From Streptomyces sp. NBC_01262 (GTDB taxonomy: Bacteria; Actinomycetota; Actinomycetes; Streptomycetales; Streptomycetaceae), in NCBI RefSeq assembly GCF_036226365.1, contig NZ_CP108462.1:4958501-5022500 (forward strand): a DNA stretch of 64,000 nt, given 5' to 3'. Below the pieces are notes generated by a model. The model was not told the DNA's origin, did not search any database, and worked only from the letters and a program-made list of their open reading frames with translations. How positions within the stretch are numbered: position 1 is the first letter of the stretch; every line of letters begins with the position of its first letter. A program made the translations under genes and the position numbers. Of this stretch, positions 53,709-61,487 are shown in pieces.

Positions 53709-53942
53709 ATGAGTGTTGATCCGTGCGTAGATGAGATAGATGAGCTGGATGTCCGAATCCTCTTGCTCATGCGGGATGGATTTGCGGACGCAGCAATTGC
53801 CCGAAAGGTCACGCTCGGGCATCGGACTATCCAGCGGAGAATCTCCGGAATGATGGACGCGTTCGGTGTCTGCGGTCGTTTTGCGCTCGGCCTCAAAGTG
53901 GCAGAACTCGGACTCCTCGACCTGGCCGAGGCCATGATGTGA
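53709..53942 (+). CDS. Stand-alone LuxR-type HTH regulator
   Basis: A 77-residue protein consisting almost only of a LuxR-type HTH (DELDVRILLLMRDGFADAAI ARKVTLGHRTIQRRISGMMDAF). There is no sensor domain. It is divergent from the small secreted protein gene, with 192 bp between, so it is the likely regulator of the accessory operon. The ribosome binding site is weak (GGTAGAAG). Confidence 0.75.
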   Translation: MSVDPCVDEIDELDVRILLLMRDGFADAAIARKVTLGHRTIQRRISGMMDAFGVCGRFALGLKVAELGLLDLAEAMM

Positions 53943-54041
53943 AGGCGTACGAGAAAGGGAACTCTCGGTTAATTCCACGAGATGGCCGCGCTGCGCCGGT
54001 ACCACAGACGTCGCTCAGGTCCGTAAGGCAGGATGTCCCGC

Positions 54042-55514
54042 ATGACGAGTGTGCGCGAAGAGACCGTGCCGCCGACGGCGGAGGATCCGGTCGCCAAGGC
54101 GGGGAGCGAGGTCATCGGGGGCCCGCTGGGCCGCTGGGCGGCCATCGGCAGGTCCGGGTGGTGGAACCCGCTGCGAGTGATCGTGATCGTGGCGATCGGG
54201 ATGTTCGCGCTCGGCATGGTGCAGAAGATCCCCTGCTACGACAGCGGCTGGTTCTACGGCGCGAACGCGCAGTACGCGCACGCCTGCTACTCCGACATCC
54301 CGCACCTCTACTACGGGCGCGGCTTCGCCGACGACCTGGTGCCGTACTTCAACCACATCCCCGACGCCGTCAGCGGCGGCATGGGATACCTGGAGTACCC
54401 GGTCCTGACCGGCCTCTTCATGGAGGTCGCCTCCTGGTTCACCCCGCACAGCGGCACCATCCAGCACCGCGAGCAGATCTACTGGATGGTCAACGCGGGC
54501 ATGCTGCTCGTCTGCACCGTCGTGATCGCCGTCTGCGTCGCCCGCACCAACCGCCGCCGCCCCTGGGACGCGCTGCTCGTCGCCTTCGCGCCCGCCTTCG
54601 CCCTCACCTCCACCATCAACTGGGACCTGTTCGCCGTCGCCCTCACCGCCGCCGGCATGATGCTCTGGTCCCGCAGCCGCCCGCTCGCCGCCGGCATCCT
54701 CATCGGCCTCGCCACCGCGGCCAAGCTCTACCCCGTGCTGCTGCTCGGCCCGCTGCTCATCCTCTGCCTGCGCGCGGGCCGCATGCGCGCATGGGGCCTT
54801 GCCCTCGGCGGCGCCGTCGGGTCCTGGCTCGTGGTCAACCTGCCGGTGATCGCCTTCGCGACGGACGGCTGGGCGAAGTTCTACACCTTCAGCCAGGAGC
54901 GCGGCGTCGACTACGGCTCCGTCTGGCTCATGCTCACCCAGACCTTCGGGTTCACCATCACCGGCCCGCAGGCGAACGCGTACGGGACCGCCCTGATGCT
55001 GCTCCTGTGCGCCGGCGTCGGCGCGCTCGCGCTCTACGCCCCCCAGCGGCCCCGCTTCGCCCAGCTCGCGTTTCTCGTCATCGCCGTCTTCATCCTCACC
55101 AACAAGGTCTACTCGCCGCAGTACGTGCTCTGGCTCGTCCCGCTGGCCGCCCTCGCCCGCCCCCGCTGGCGCGACTTCCTGATCTGGCAGGCCTGCGAGG
55201 TCATGTACTTCCTCGGCATCTGGCTCTACCTCGCCTTCACCACCGGCGGCAACAACAAGGGCCTCCCCCAGGACGGCTACGACCTCGCCATCGCCGTGCA
55301 CCTGCTCGGGACGATCTACCTGTGCGCCGTCGTCGTACGCGACATCTGGTTCCCCGACCACGACCCGGCCCGCGCGGACGGCTCGGACGACCCCTCCGGG
55401 GGCGTGCTGGACGGCACGGAGGACGTCTTCGTGCTCGGGCGGGCCGCGGAGCGGCCGGAGGCCGGCAGCGGGTCGCAGGCGGAGTGGGCTGCGGCCTCGA
55501 ACGAGCGGGGCTGA
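54042..55514 (+). CDS. GT87-type membrane glycosyltransferase
   Basis: A 490-residue multi-pass membrane protein. About ten hydrophobic segments carry the features of the polyprenol-phosphate-dependent mannosyltransferase family (GT87): an acidic first loop with YDSGWFYG, then WDLFAVALTAAGM, and TAAKLYPVLLLGP. The C-terminal 60 residues are hydrophilic and Asp/Glu/Ala-rich. It probably transfers a sugar from a lipid carrier outside the membrane; the product is not known. The second ATG at 54042 is preferred (AGGA eight bases upstream) to the ATG at 54033. In S. coelicolor a homologue lies next to the PBP gene, so the preceding block looks inserted. Confidence 0.88.
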   Translation: MTSVREETVPPTAEDPVAKAGSEVIGGPLGRWAAIGRSGWWNPLRVIVIVAIGMFALGMVQKIPCYDSGWFYGANAQYAHACYSDIPHLYYGRGFADDLVPYFNHIPDAVSGGMGYLEYPVLTGLFMEVASWFTPHSGTIQHREQIYWMVNAGMLLVCTVVIAVCVARTNRRRPWDALLVAFAPAFALTSTINWDLFAVALTAAGMMLWSRSRPLAAGILIGLATAAKLYPVLLLGPLLILCLRAGRMRAWGLALGGAVGSWLVVNLPVIAFATDGWAKFYTFSQERGVDYGSVWLMLTQTFGFTITGPQANAYGTALMLLLCAGVGALALYAPQRPRFAQLAFLVIAVFILTNKVYSPQYVLWLVPLAALARPRWRDFLIWQACEVMYFLGIWLYLAFTTGGNNKGLPQDGYDLAIAVHLLGTIYLCAVVVRDIWFPDHDPARADGSDDPSGGVLDGTEDVFVLGRAAERPEAGSGSQAEWAAASNERG

Positions 55515-55637
55515 GGCGCGCGTAGCGGGACAGTTCGCGAACGTGTGTTCGCCTGATCGCTCGGTGTAATGAACATCTACTCCGCCACGCGATGTTCGAT
55601 TTTGTTTGTCTTACGTTCCGCTCAGGAGGTGGTTCGT

Positions 55638-55730
55638 ATGAACGAACACATCAAGCCGCCGACCACGGGGGCCTGTCGGGGAATCGCCGCAGTGAGGCCC
55701 GCGGAAGGCGGGCCGAGCTGTGAGCATTGA
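55638..55730 (+). CDS. 30-codon leader ORF upstream of the Mrr-like gene
   Basis: A short frame with a perfect ribosome binding site (CAGGAGGTGG) seven bases before its ATG. The peptide (NEHIKPPTTGACRGIAAVRP...) has no known motif. Its stop lies 11 bases inside the next gene, whose own GTG lacks a strong ribosome binding site, suggesting translational coupling. The 205-bp gap before the Mrr-like gene otherwise shows a GAACAT/ATGTTC inverted pair near 55570-55596 that could be an operator. Confidence 0.55.
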   Translation: MNEHIKPPTTGACRGIAAVRPAEGGPSCEH

Positions 55731-56760
55731 AGCCGCACTGCTGGAGTCGCGGACCCTTCGCGACAGCGTGGCGGAGCGCACGGAAGCGTTGGACCGCGTC
55801 AAGGTCCTGGTTCTGCTGCCCGACGACATGCATGTGACGACCGCGATGGTGGCCCGCTACTTCGTGGTGGGTGAGACCGTCATTCGCGCCCTTGTGCTGG
55901 ATCACAGGGACGAGATGGCGGCCAACGGATACCGCGTTTTGACAGGTGCAGAACTGAGTTGCTTCAAGCAACGCAGTGGAACTCAGTCCCGCACCCGCTC
56001 ACTCGCGCTCTTCTCCAGGCGTGCCGTGCTCAACGTCGCCATGCTTCTGCGGGACAGCGAAGTAGCACGTCAGGTGCGTACACACCTGCTTGACGTCGAG
56101 CAGAAGAGCCGCATCCAGCCTGTGGACAACCCACCCCCACCCTGGGATGAGGACTGGCTCGACGGCAAGATCGTCCAGGTCACCGAGCGGACCGTCCACT
56201 CGATCCTGAGCCGGACGGTCGTACCCATGCTCAACGCTCTGATCGAGACGTCCAACGAGCAGCGCCGCGATCTGATGGAGCTTCGTCAGGACGTCGAACA
56301 GATCAAGAGGACGCTGTACAGCGCGGCGCCCGGCACTCGGCGACCTGAATTGCAGAGCCTCATGGCACCGATCGACGTCATGGGCTGGAAGGAGTTCGAG
56401 CACTACGTGGCGGAACTGTGCCGCCGCGACGGCTGTACCGACGTGGAGGTGCGGGGCGGCCGGGGCGACCTGGGCGCGGACATCCTGGCGCGGCTGCAGG
56501 ATGGACGACGACTTGTCGTGCAGTGCAAGCGACAGGCCAGCCATCGCAGCGTCGGCAGCTCCGAGATGCAGCAGTTCATCGGCACGGCCAGGCTTGAACA
56601 CAAGGCCGATGTAGCGCTGTTCGTGGTGACCTGCCGGTTCACCAAGGACGCGGTGGGACTTGCGGCGCGGCACGGCGTCACGATCATGTCGCGTGAGCTG
56701 CTCGCGGCGTGGAACGCCGGGACGAAGCTGCAGGCGCTGCTGCAGAACGGGCAACGGTAG
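55720..56760 (+). CDS. Mrr-like restriction endonuclease with an N-terminal regulatory domain
   Basis: A 346-residue protein. The C-terminal 115 residues form an Mrr-type nuclease: GWKEFEHYVAELCRRDG, then RGDLGADI (Asp) and VVQCKRQA (Gln-x-Lys), the catalytic motifs, with VVTCRFTKDAVGLA after. The N-terminal 130 residues (MVARYFVVGETVIRALVLDHRDEM, RAVLNVAMLLRDSEVARQVR) resemble phage antirepressor/BRO-type DNA-binding domains. A coiled-coil-like linker joins the two. No methylase gene is nearby, so it would act as a Type IV or stand-alone defence nuclease. Its position between a core glycosyltransferase and an alanine-racemase-like gene suggests acquisition. Confidence 0.82.
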   Translation: MSIEAALLESRTLRDSVAERTEALDRVKVLVLLPDDMHVTTAMVARYFVVGETVIRALVLDHRDEMAANGYRVLTGAELSCFKQRSGTQSRTRSLALFSRRAVLNVAMLLRDSEVARQVRTHLLDVEQKSRIQPVDNPPPPWDEDWLDGKIVQVTERTVHSILSRTVVPMLNALIETSNEQRRDLMELRQDVEQIKRTLYSAAPGTRRPELQSLMAPIDVMGWKEFEHYVAELCRRDGCTDVEVRGGRGDLGADILARLQDGRRLVVQCKRQASHRSVGSSEMQQFIGTARLEHKADVALFVVTCRFTKDAVGLAARHGVTIMSRELLAAWNAGTKLQALLQNGQR

Positions 56761-56776
56761 GCAGCCGGAAAAGAGT

Positions 56777-56817
56777 GGAGGGGGCGGTCGCAATCCGAAG
56801 TTGCGGCCGTCCCCTCC
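56777..56817. terminator. Bidirectional terminator between Mrr-like and racemase-like genes
   Basis: A 17-bp inverted repeat (GGAGGGGGCGGTCGCAA and near-complement, G-T pairs) with a 7-base loop between convergent genes. Confidence 0.8.
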
Positions 56818-56846
56818 GGTCTGTGGGCGGGGTCCGGGTGGTCCCG

Positions 56847-57878
56847 CTACCGGTCGACGACGCGGTCGAAGGTCGTCGTCGTGTGCCGCAGATGGGCCAC
56901 CAGCTCGTCGCCCACCGCCGGGGGGGCCACGTCGTTGGGCAGGAAGAGGATGGACACCTGCATGTGCGGCGGCTCGGCGAACCAGCGCTGCTTGCCCGCC
57001 CAGACGAAGGGCGACAGGTTCCGGTTGACCGTGGCCAGCCCGGCCCGGGCGACGCCCTTGGCGCGGGGCATCAGGCCGTGCATGGCCTTGGGGGCCTCCA
57101 GGCCGACACCGTGCGACGTGCCGCCGGCGACGACCACCAGGTGGCCGTCGTCGGCGGACTTCTGCTGGCGGTAGCCGTAGCGCTCGCCCTTGCTGACGCG
57201 GGTGACGTCCAGGACCGCGCCGCGGTACTCGGTGGCTTCGTGGTCGCCGAGCCAGAGCCGGGTGCCGATGCGGGCCCGGAAGCGGGTGCGGGGGAACTGC
57301 TGCTGGAGCTGGGCGAGCTCGGCGGCCTTGAGGTGGCTGACGAACATGGTGCCGAGCGGCAGGCCGGCCACCCGCAGCCGCTCCATCCAGCCGAAGACCT
57401 CCTCGACGGCGTCGGAGCCGTCGGTGCGGTCCAGGGGGAGGTGGATGGCGAAGCCTTCGAGGCGGACGTCGTCGATGGCGGAATGGAGCTTCACGAGGTC
57501 GTCCTCGCTGACGCCGTGCCGCTTCATGCTGCTCATGACCTCGATGACGACCCGGGCGCCGACCAGGCCGCGTACGCCCTCCACGGACGAGACGGACCGT
57601 ATGGCGCGGTCGGGGAGCGGAACGGGCTCCTCGCCGAGCCGGTAGGGCGTGAGGACGAGCAGATCGCCGCTGAACCAGTCCTTGATCCTGGCGGCCTCGT
57701 ACGTCGTGCCGACGGCGAGCGTGTCGGCGCCGAGGCGGGTGGACTCATCCGCGAGGCGTTCGTTGCCGAAGCCGTAGCCGTTGCCCTTGCAGACAGGGAC
57801 GAGGCCGGGGAATTGCTCCGCCACGGACTGCTGGTGTGCACGCCAGCGCGCGGTGTCGACGTACAGGGTGAGCGCCAT
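56847..57878 (-). CDS. Alanine-racemase-like PLP enzyme
   Basis: A 343-residue fold-type III PLP enzyme. The Lys that binds PLP is in VPVCKGNGYGFG at about residue 30, as in alanine racemases, and a barrel segment (HLPLDRTDGSDAVEEVFGWM) and GTRLWLGDHEA follow. It is shorter than a standard alanine racemase and lacks the usual C-terminal Tyr region by eye. The substrate may be alanine or another amino acid for wall synthesis. It lies 20 bp downstream of femX on the same strand, which supports a role in peptidoglycan cross-bridge precursors. Confidence 0.8.
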   Translation of the reverse strand: MALTLYVDTARWRAHQQSVAEQFPGLVPVCKGNGYGFGNERLADESTRLGADTLAVGTTYEAARIKDWFSGDLLVLTPYRLGEEPVPLPDRAIRSVSSVEGVRGLVGARVVIEVMSSMKRHGVSEDDLVKLHSAIDDVRLEGFAIHLPLDRTDGSDAVEEVFGWMERLRVAGLPLGTMFVSHLKAAELAQLQQQFPRTRFRARIGTRLWLGDHEATEYRGAVLDVTRVSKGERYGYRQQKSADDGHLVVVAGGTSHGVGLEAPKAMHGLMPRAKGVARAGLATVNRNLSPFVWAGKQRWFAEPPHMQVSILFLPNDVAPPAVGDELVAHLRHTTTTFDRVVDR

Positions 57879-57898
57879 GGCTAAGGCGGGGACCTTTC

Positions 57899-59020
57899 TC
57901 AGCGGCGGGACATGTAGATGTCGAGAGCCTTGTGAAGCAGCTTGTTGAGCGGGAAATCCCACTCGCCCAAGTATTCGGCAGCCTGCCCGCCCGTGCCCAC
58001 CTTGAACTGGATGAGACCGAACAGATGATCGGTCTCGTCGAGGGAGTCGGAGATGCCGCGCAGGTCGTAGACGCTCGCGCCCAGCGCGTACGCGTCCCGC
58101 AGCATCCGCCACTGCATGGCGTTGCTGGGCCGCACCTCGCGCTTGTGGTTCGCGGAGGCGCCGTAGGAGTACCAGACGTGGCCGCCGACGATCAGCATGG
58201 TCGCGGCGGCGACCACCTCGCCCTCGTGCTTGGCGAGGTACAGCCGCATGCGGTTGGGGTCCTCGGCGTTCAGCGCTTTCCACATGCGCTGGAAGTACGC
58301 CAGGGGGCGCGGCCGGAAGTGGTCACGGACGGCGGTGATCTCGTAGAGGTCCTGCCAGACCGGAAGGTCGTCGTAGCCGCCCTGCACGACCTCGACGCCG
58401 AGCTTCTCGGCCTTCTTGATGTTGCGCCGCCAGAGCTGGTTGAAGCCCTTCTGGACGTCGTCCAGGCTGCGGTCCTCCAGGGGCACCTGGAAGACGAAGC
58501 GGGGCTGTACGTCGCCGAAGCCGGCGCCGCCGTCCTCGCCCTGCTGCCAGCCCATGCGGCGCAGCCGGTCGGCGACCTCGAAGGCGCGCGGCTCGATCTG
58601 CGTGGCGTCGACGTCGCGCAGCCGCTTGACGTCGGCGTCTGCGATGCCGGCCTTGATCGCGTTGGCGTCCCAGCGGCGGATGACGACCGGGGGGCCCATC
58701 TTGACCGTGAAGGCGCCCTGAGCCTTGAGATGGGCCAGCATCGGCCGCAGCCACTCGTCCAGATTCGGGGCGTACCAGTTGATCACCGGGCCCTCGGGCA
58801 GGTACGCGAGATACCGCTTGACCTTGGGAAGCTGCCGGTACAGCACCAGCCCGGCGCCGACCAGCTCGCCGGTCTTGTCGTCGAACCAGCCCAGATTCTC
58901 GGACCGCCACTCGTTCTTGACGTCCGCCCACGCGGGGACCTGGCAGTGGCTCGCCGAAGGCAGGCTCTGGATGTACGCCAGGTGCTGTTCCCGACTGATG
59001 TTCCTCAGGGTCAAGCTCAT
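57899..59020 (-). CDS. femX: FemX-type peptidoglycan bridge-forming transferase
   Basis: A 373-residue aminoacyltransferase with two GNAT-like folds. It uses aminoacyl-tRNA to add the first glycine to lipid II in the LL-DAP-Gly wall of streptomycetes. Visible landmarks are HCQVPAWADVKNEW, the lysine-rich coiled stretch (WRRNIKKAEKLGVEVV) and SNAMQWRMLRDAYALGA in the second domain. The protein ends in YMSRR, as in the S. coelicolor homologue FemX, which is essential. Its neighbour is the racemase-like gene. Confidence 0.92.
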   Translation of the reverse strand: MSLTLRNISREQHLAYIQSLPSASHCQVPAWADVKNEWRSENLGWFDDKTGELVGAGLVLYRQLPKVKRYLAYLPEGPVINWYAPNLDEWLRPMLAHLKAQGAFTVKMGPPVVIRRWDANAIKAGIADADVKRLRDVDATQIEPRAFEVADRLRRMGWQQGEDGGAGFGDVQPRFVFQVPLEDRSLDDVQKGFNQLWRRNIKKAEKLGVEVVQGGYDDLPVWQDLYEITAVRDHFRPRPLAYFQRMWKALNAEDPNRMRLYLAKHEGEVVAAATMLIVGGHVWYSYGASANHKREVRPSNAMQWRMLRDAYALGASVYDLRGISDSLDETDHLFGLIQFKVGTGGQAAEYLGEWDFPLNKLLHKALDIYMSRR

Positions 59021-59133
59021 GCGGGGCGCTCCCCATCGCTACTGCGGCTACGGCATTACTGCGCCGTAGCCTACTGCGGATGGGCAACGCCCCTGCCGAG
59101 GGCTGTGGATGACCCGCCCCGGGACAGCCGCCG

Positions 59134-59448
59134 CTACACCCCGCCGAAGAGGCCGCCGCGGGCCATCCCCAGGTAGAAGCCGACGGCAGCGAGCCCCAGT
59201 CCGATGACCAGCCCGTAGCGCTCTGCCGTGGTCTGGGAGCGGTACTGGCCGAACGCGCCGACGAGGATCCCCACCAGCCCGGTCCAGGAGGTGAGCAGGT
59301 GCAGGCTGTAGAAGAACGACGTCACGAAGGAGACCAGCCCCAGGGCCAGCGTCACCGCGACCAGGGTGTTCTCCAGCGGATGGGGCTGTCCGTCCGTGTT
59401 GAGGGTGAACCGGAACCTGTGCTGCTGCTGGCGTACTGCCTGTGCCAT
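59134..59448 (-). CDS. Small conserved membrane protein
   Basis: A 104-residue membrane protein with three hydrophobic segments (LVAVTLALGLVSFVTSFFYSL, WTGLVGILVGAFGQYRS, YGLVIGLGLAAVGFYLGMARGG). The first 25 residues are hydrophilic. Function is unknown. The ATG at 59448 has a strong GGAGG ribosome binding site. It lies in the gap between femX and rpsF on the minus strand. Confidence 0.8.
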   Translation of the reverse strand: MAQAVRQQQHRFRFTLNTDGQPHPLENTLVAVTLALGLVSFVTSFFYSLHLLTSWTGLVGILVGAFGQYRSQTTAERYGLVIGLGLAAVGFYLGMARGGLFGGV

Positions 59449-59690
59449 GTGGCACCTCCGTAAGGAGCAGGGCGAAGCGGAGCCGATGTGTACAGATTGC
59501 GGGCATTGAGCAGCGGATTTCAACCGGAAGGGACGGTGCGGGTAGTCTTTACCCTCTGCACCGGTGTCTGTGCTGCCCGAACGAGCGCCAAGCTCGATTG
59601 TCAGTGGCCCGCGATACCGTTGCGACGCGATGCAAACCCTCCTGCTACGGAAGTTCCGTGGCCGCTGAGTCCAAAGGAGGTGGGTTCCAC

Positions 59691-59981
59691 ATGCGTCACT
59701 ACGAGCTGATGCTCATTCTCGACCCCGATCTTGAGGAGCGCGCTGTCTCCCCGCTGATCGAGAACTTCCTCGGCGTCGTCCGCAATGGCGGCGGCAAGGT
59801 CGAGAAGGTCGACACCTGGGGCCGTCGTCGTCTCTCGTACGAGATCAAGAAGAAGCCCGAGGGCATTTACTCGGTCATCGACCTCAACGCCACTCCTGAG
59901 GTTGTCAAGGAGCTCGACCGTCAGCTCAACCTGAACGAGTCGGTCCTCCGGACCAAGGTCCTCCGCCCCGACACCCACTGA
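59691..59981 (+). CDS. rpsF: Ribosomal protein S6
   Basis: A 96-residue small-subunit protein (RHYELMLILDPDLEERAVSPLIEN ... GRRRLSYEIKKKPEGIY). A perfect ribosome binding site AAAGGAGGTGG precedes the ATG. It is the first gene of rpsF-ssb-rpsR-rplI. The 242-bp gap before it holds the promoter, not clearly identified. Confidence 0.98.
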   Translation: MRHYELMLILDPDLEERAVSPLIENFLGVVRNGGGKVEKVDTWGRRRLSYEIKKKPEGIYSVIDLNATPEVVKELDRQLNLNESVLRTKVLRPDTH

Positions 59982-60043
59982 GCCTGACGGCTCAAGGCAT
60001 TCGGGAAACCGAGTAGCCAAAGAACGCCGAGAGGTCACCCACC

Positions 60044-60664
60044 ATGGCAGGCGAGACCGTCATCACGGTCGTCGGCAATCTTGTCGACGATCCCGAGCTG
60101 CGCTTCACCCCGTCGGGTGCGGCGGTCGCGAAGTTCCGTGTCGCGTCCACACCCCGCACCTTCGACCGGCAGACCAACGAGTGGAAGGACGGCGAGAGCC
60201 TGTTCCTGACCTGCTCGGTCTGGCGTCAGGCGGCGGAGAACGTGGCCGAGTCGCTCCAGCGCGGTATGCGCGTCATCGTCCAGGGCCGGCTCAAGCAGCG
60301 GACCTACGAGACGAACACCGGTGAGAAGCGGACGGTCTACGAGCTGGACGTCGACGAGGTCGGCGCCAGCCTGCGCAGTGCCACCGCCAAGGTCACCAAG
60401 ACCAGCGGCGGCGGCGGTTCGCGCGGCGGCCAGGGTGGTTACAACGGCGGCGGCGGTGGCGGCCAGGGCGGCAGCTGGGGCGGAGGCTCCGGCGGCGGCC
60501 AGGGCGGCGCTCCGGCCGACGACCCGTGGGCGACCAGCGCTCCGGCCGGTGGCGGCCAGGGCAGCGGCGGTGGCGGCGGCGGTGGCTGGGGCGGCGGCTC
60601 CGGCAACTCCGGCGGTTCCGGCGGTTCCTCCGGCGGCGGCTACTCGGACGAGCCTCCCTTCTAA
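60044..60664 (+). CDS. ssb: Single-stranded DNA-binding protein
   Basis: A 206-residue SSB. The OB fold is at residues 1-110 (ETVITVVGNLVDDPELRFTPSGAAVAKF ... WRQAAENVAESLQRG). A Gly-rich linker of about 80 residues leads to the acidic tip DEPPF, which recruits replication and repair proteins. In streptomycetes this is the essential SsbA. It lies between S6 and S18, the usual operon. Confidence 0.97.
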   Translation: MAGETVITVVGNLVDDPELRFTPSGAAVAKFRVASTPRTFDRQTNEWKDGESLFLTCSVWRQAAENVAESLQRGMRVIVQGRLKQRTYETNTGEKRTVYELDVDEVGASLRSATAKVTKTSGGGGSRGGQGGYNGGGGGGQGGSWGGGSGGGQGGAPADDPWATSAPAGGGQGSGGGGGGGWGGGSGNSGGSGGSSGGGYSDEPPF

Positions 60665-60707
60665 GGGCGGCACCGTTCAAACTTCTTGATCGAACTGGAG
60701 AGGGACA

Positions 60708-60944
60708 ATGGCGAAGCCGCCTGCACGCAAGCCTAAGAAGAAGGTTTGCGTGTTCTGCAAGGACAAGATCAACTACGTGGACTACAAGGACACGAACCTG
60801 CTGCGGAAGTTCATTTCCGACCGCGGCAAGATCCGTGCCCGTCGTGTCACCGGCAACTGCACCCAGCACCAGCGTGACGTCGCCACGGCCGTGAAGAACA
60901 GCCGTGAGATGGCGCTGCTGCCCTACACCTCGACCGCTCGCTAA
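60708..60944 (+). CDS. rpsR: Ribosomal protein S18
   Basis: A 78-residue small-subunit protein. It contains the Cys-type motif KKKVCVFCKDKINYVDYKDTN and CTQHQRDVATAVK, suggesting the zinc-binding (C+) version. The start is ATG at 60708 with GGAGAGGGA upstream. It lies 43 bp after ssb. Confidence 0.98.
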   Translation: MAKPPARKPKKKVCVFCKDKINYVDYKDTNLLRKFISDRGKIRARRVTGNCTQHQRDVATAVKNSREMALLPYTSTAR

Positions 60945-60960
60945 GGGAGGGTGAATCAGC

Positions 60961-61410
60961 ATGGCAAAGATCATCCTCACCAATGAGGTCAGTGGCCTCG
61001 GTGCCGCCGGCGATGTCGTCGAGGTCAAGAGCGGGTACGCCCGCAACTACCTGGTCCCCCGCGGTTTCGCGATCGCGTGGACCAAGGGTGGCGAGAAGGA
61101 CGTCGAGGCGATCCGCCGCGCGCGCCGGATCCGCGACATCCAGACCATCGAGCAGGCCACGTCCATCAAGGGCCAGCTCGAAGGCGTCAAGGTCAAGCTG
61201 GCCACCCGCGCGGGTGACGCCGGCCGTCTGTTCGGCTCGGTGACCCCGTCCGACATCGCCGTGGCCATCAAGGCCGCCGGCGGTCCGGACGTGGACAAGC
61301 GCCGCGTCGAGATCGGCTCGCCGATCAAGACCCTGGGCTCGCACAAGATCTCGGTGCGTCTGCACCCCGAGGTCGCTGCCACCCTGGACGTCGAGGTCGT
61401 CGCGGCGTAA
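60961..61410 (+). CDS. rplI: Ribosomal protein L9
   Basis: A 149-residue large-subunit protein. The N-terminal domain (KIILTNEVSGLGAAGDVVEVKSGYARNYLVPRG) is diagnostic, followed by the long connecting helix and the C-terminal domain (LGSHKISVRLHPEV). It ends the rpsF operon; a terminator follows. Confidence 0.98.
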   Translation: MAKIILTNEVSGLGAAGDVVEVKSGYARNYLVPRGFAIAWTKGGEKDVEAIRRARRIRDIQTIEQATSIKGQLEGVKVKLATRAGDAGRLFGSVTPSDIAVAIKAAGGPDVDKRRVEIGSPIKTLGSHKISVRLHPEVAATLDVEVVAA

Positions 61411-61430
61411 CGCCGCGCGGTCAACGCGTC

Positions 61431-61462
61431 GGAGGGCCGGAACCGTGAGGTTCCGGCCCTCC
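61431..61462 (+). terminator. Terminator of the rpsF operon
   Basis: A perfect 14-bp stem (GGAGGGCCGGAACC and its complement) with GTGA loop, 20 bp after rplI. It stands between rplI and the convergent MATE gene. Confidence 0.88.
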
Positions 61463-61487
61463 GTGCGTTGTGCGTTGTGCGTCGGGC

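Noticed and set aside
53939..55525. A 528-codon plus-strand frame over the GT87 gene
   Set aside because: It is another frame of the same region, Arg/Pro-rich and without membrane segments; the frame starting at 54042 has the expected transmembrane pattern.
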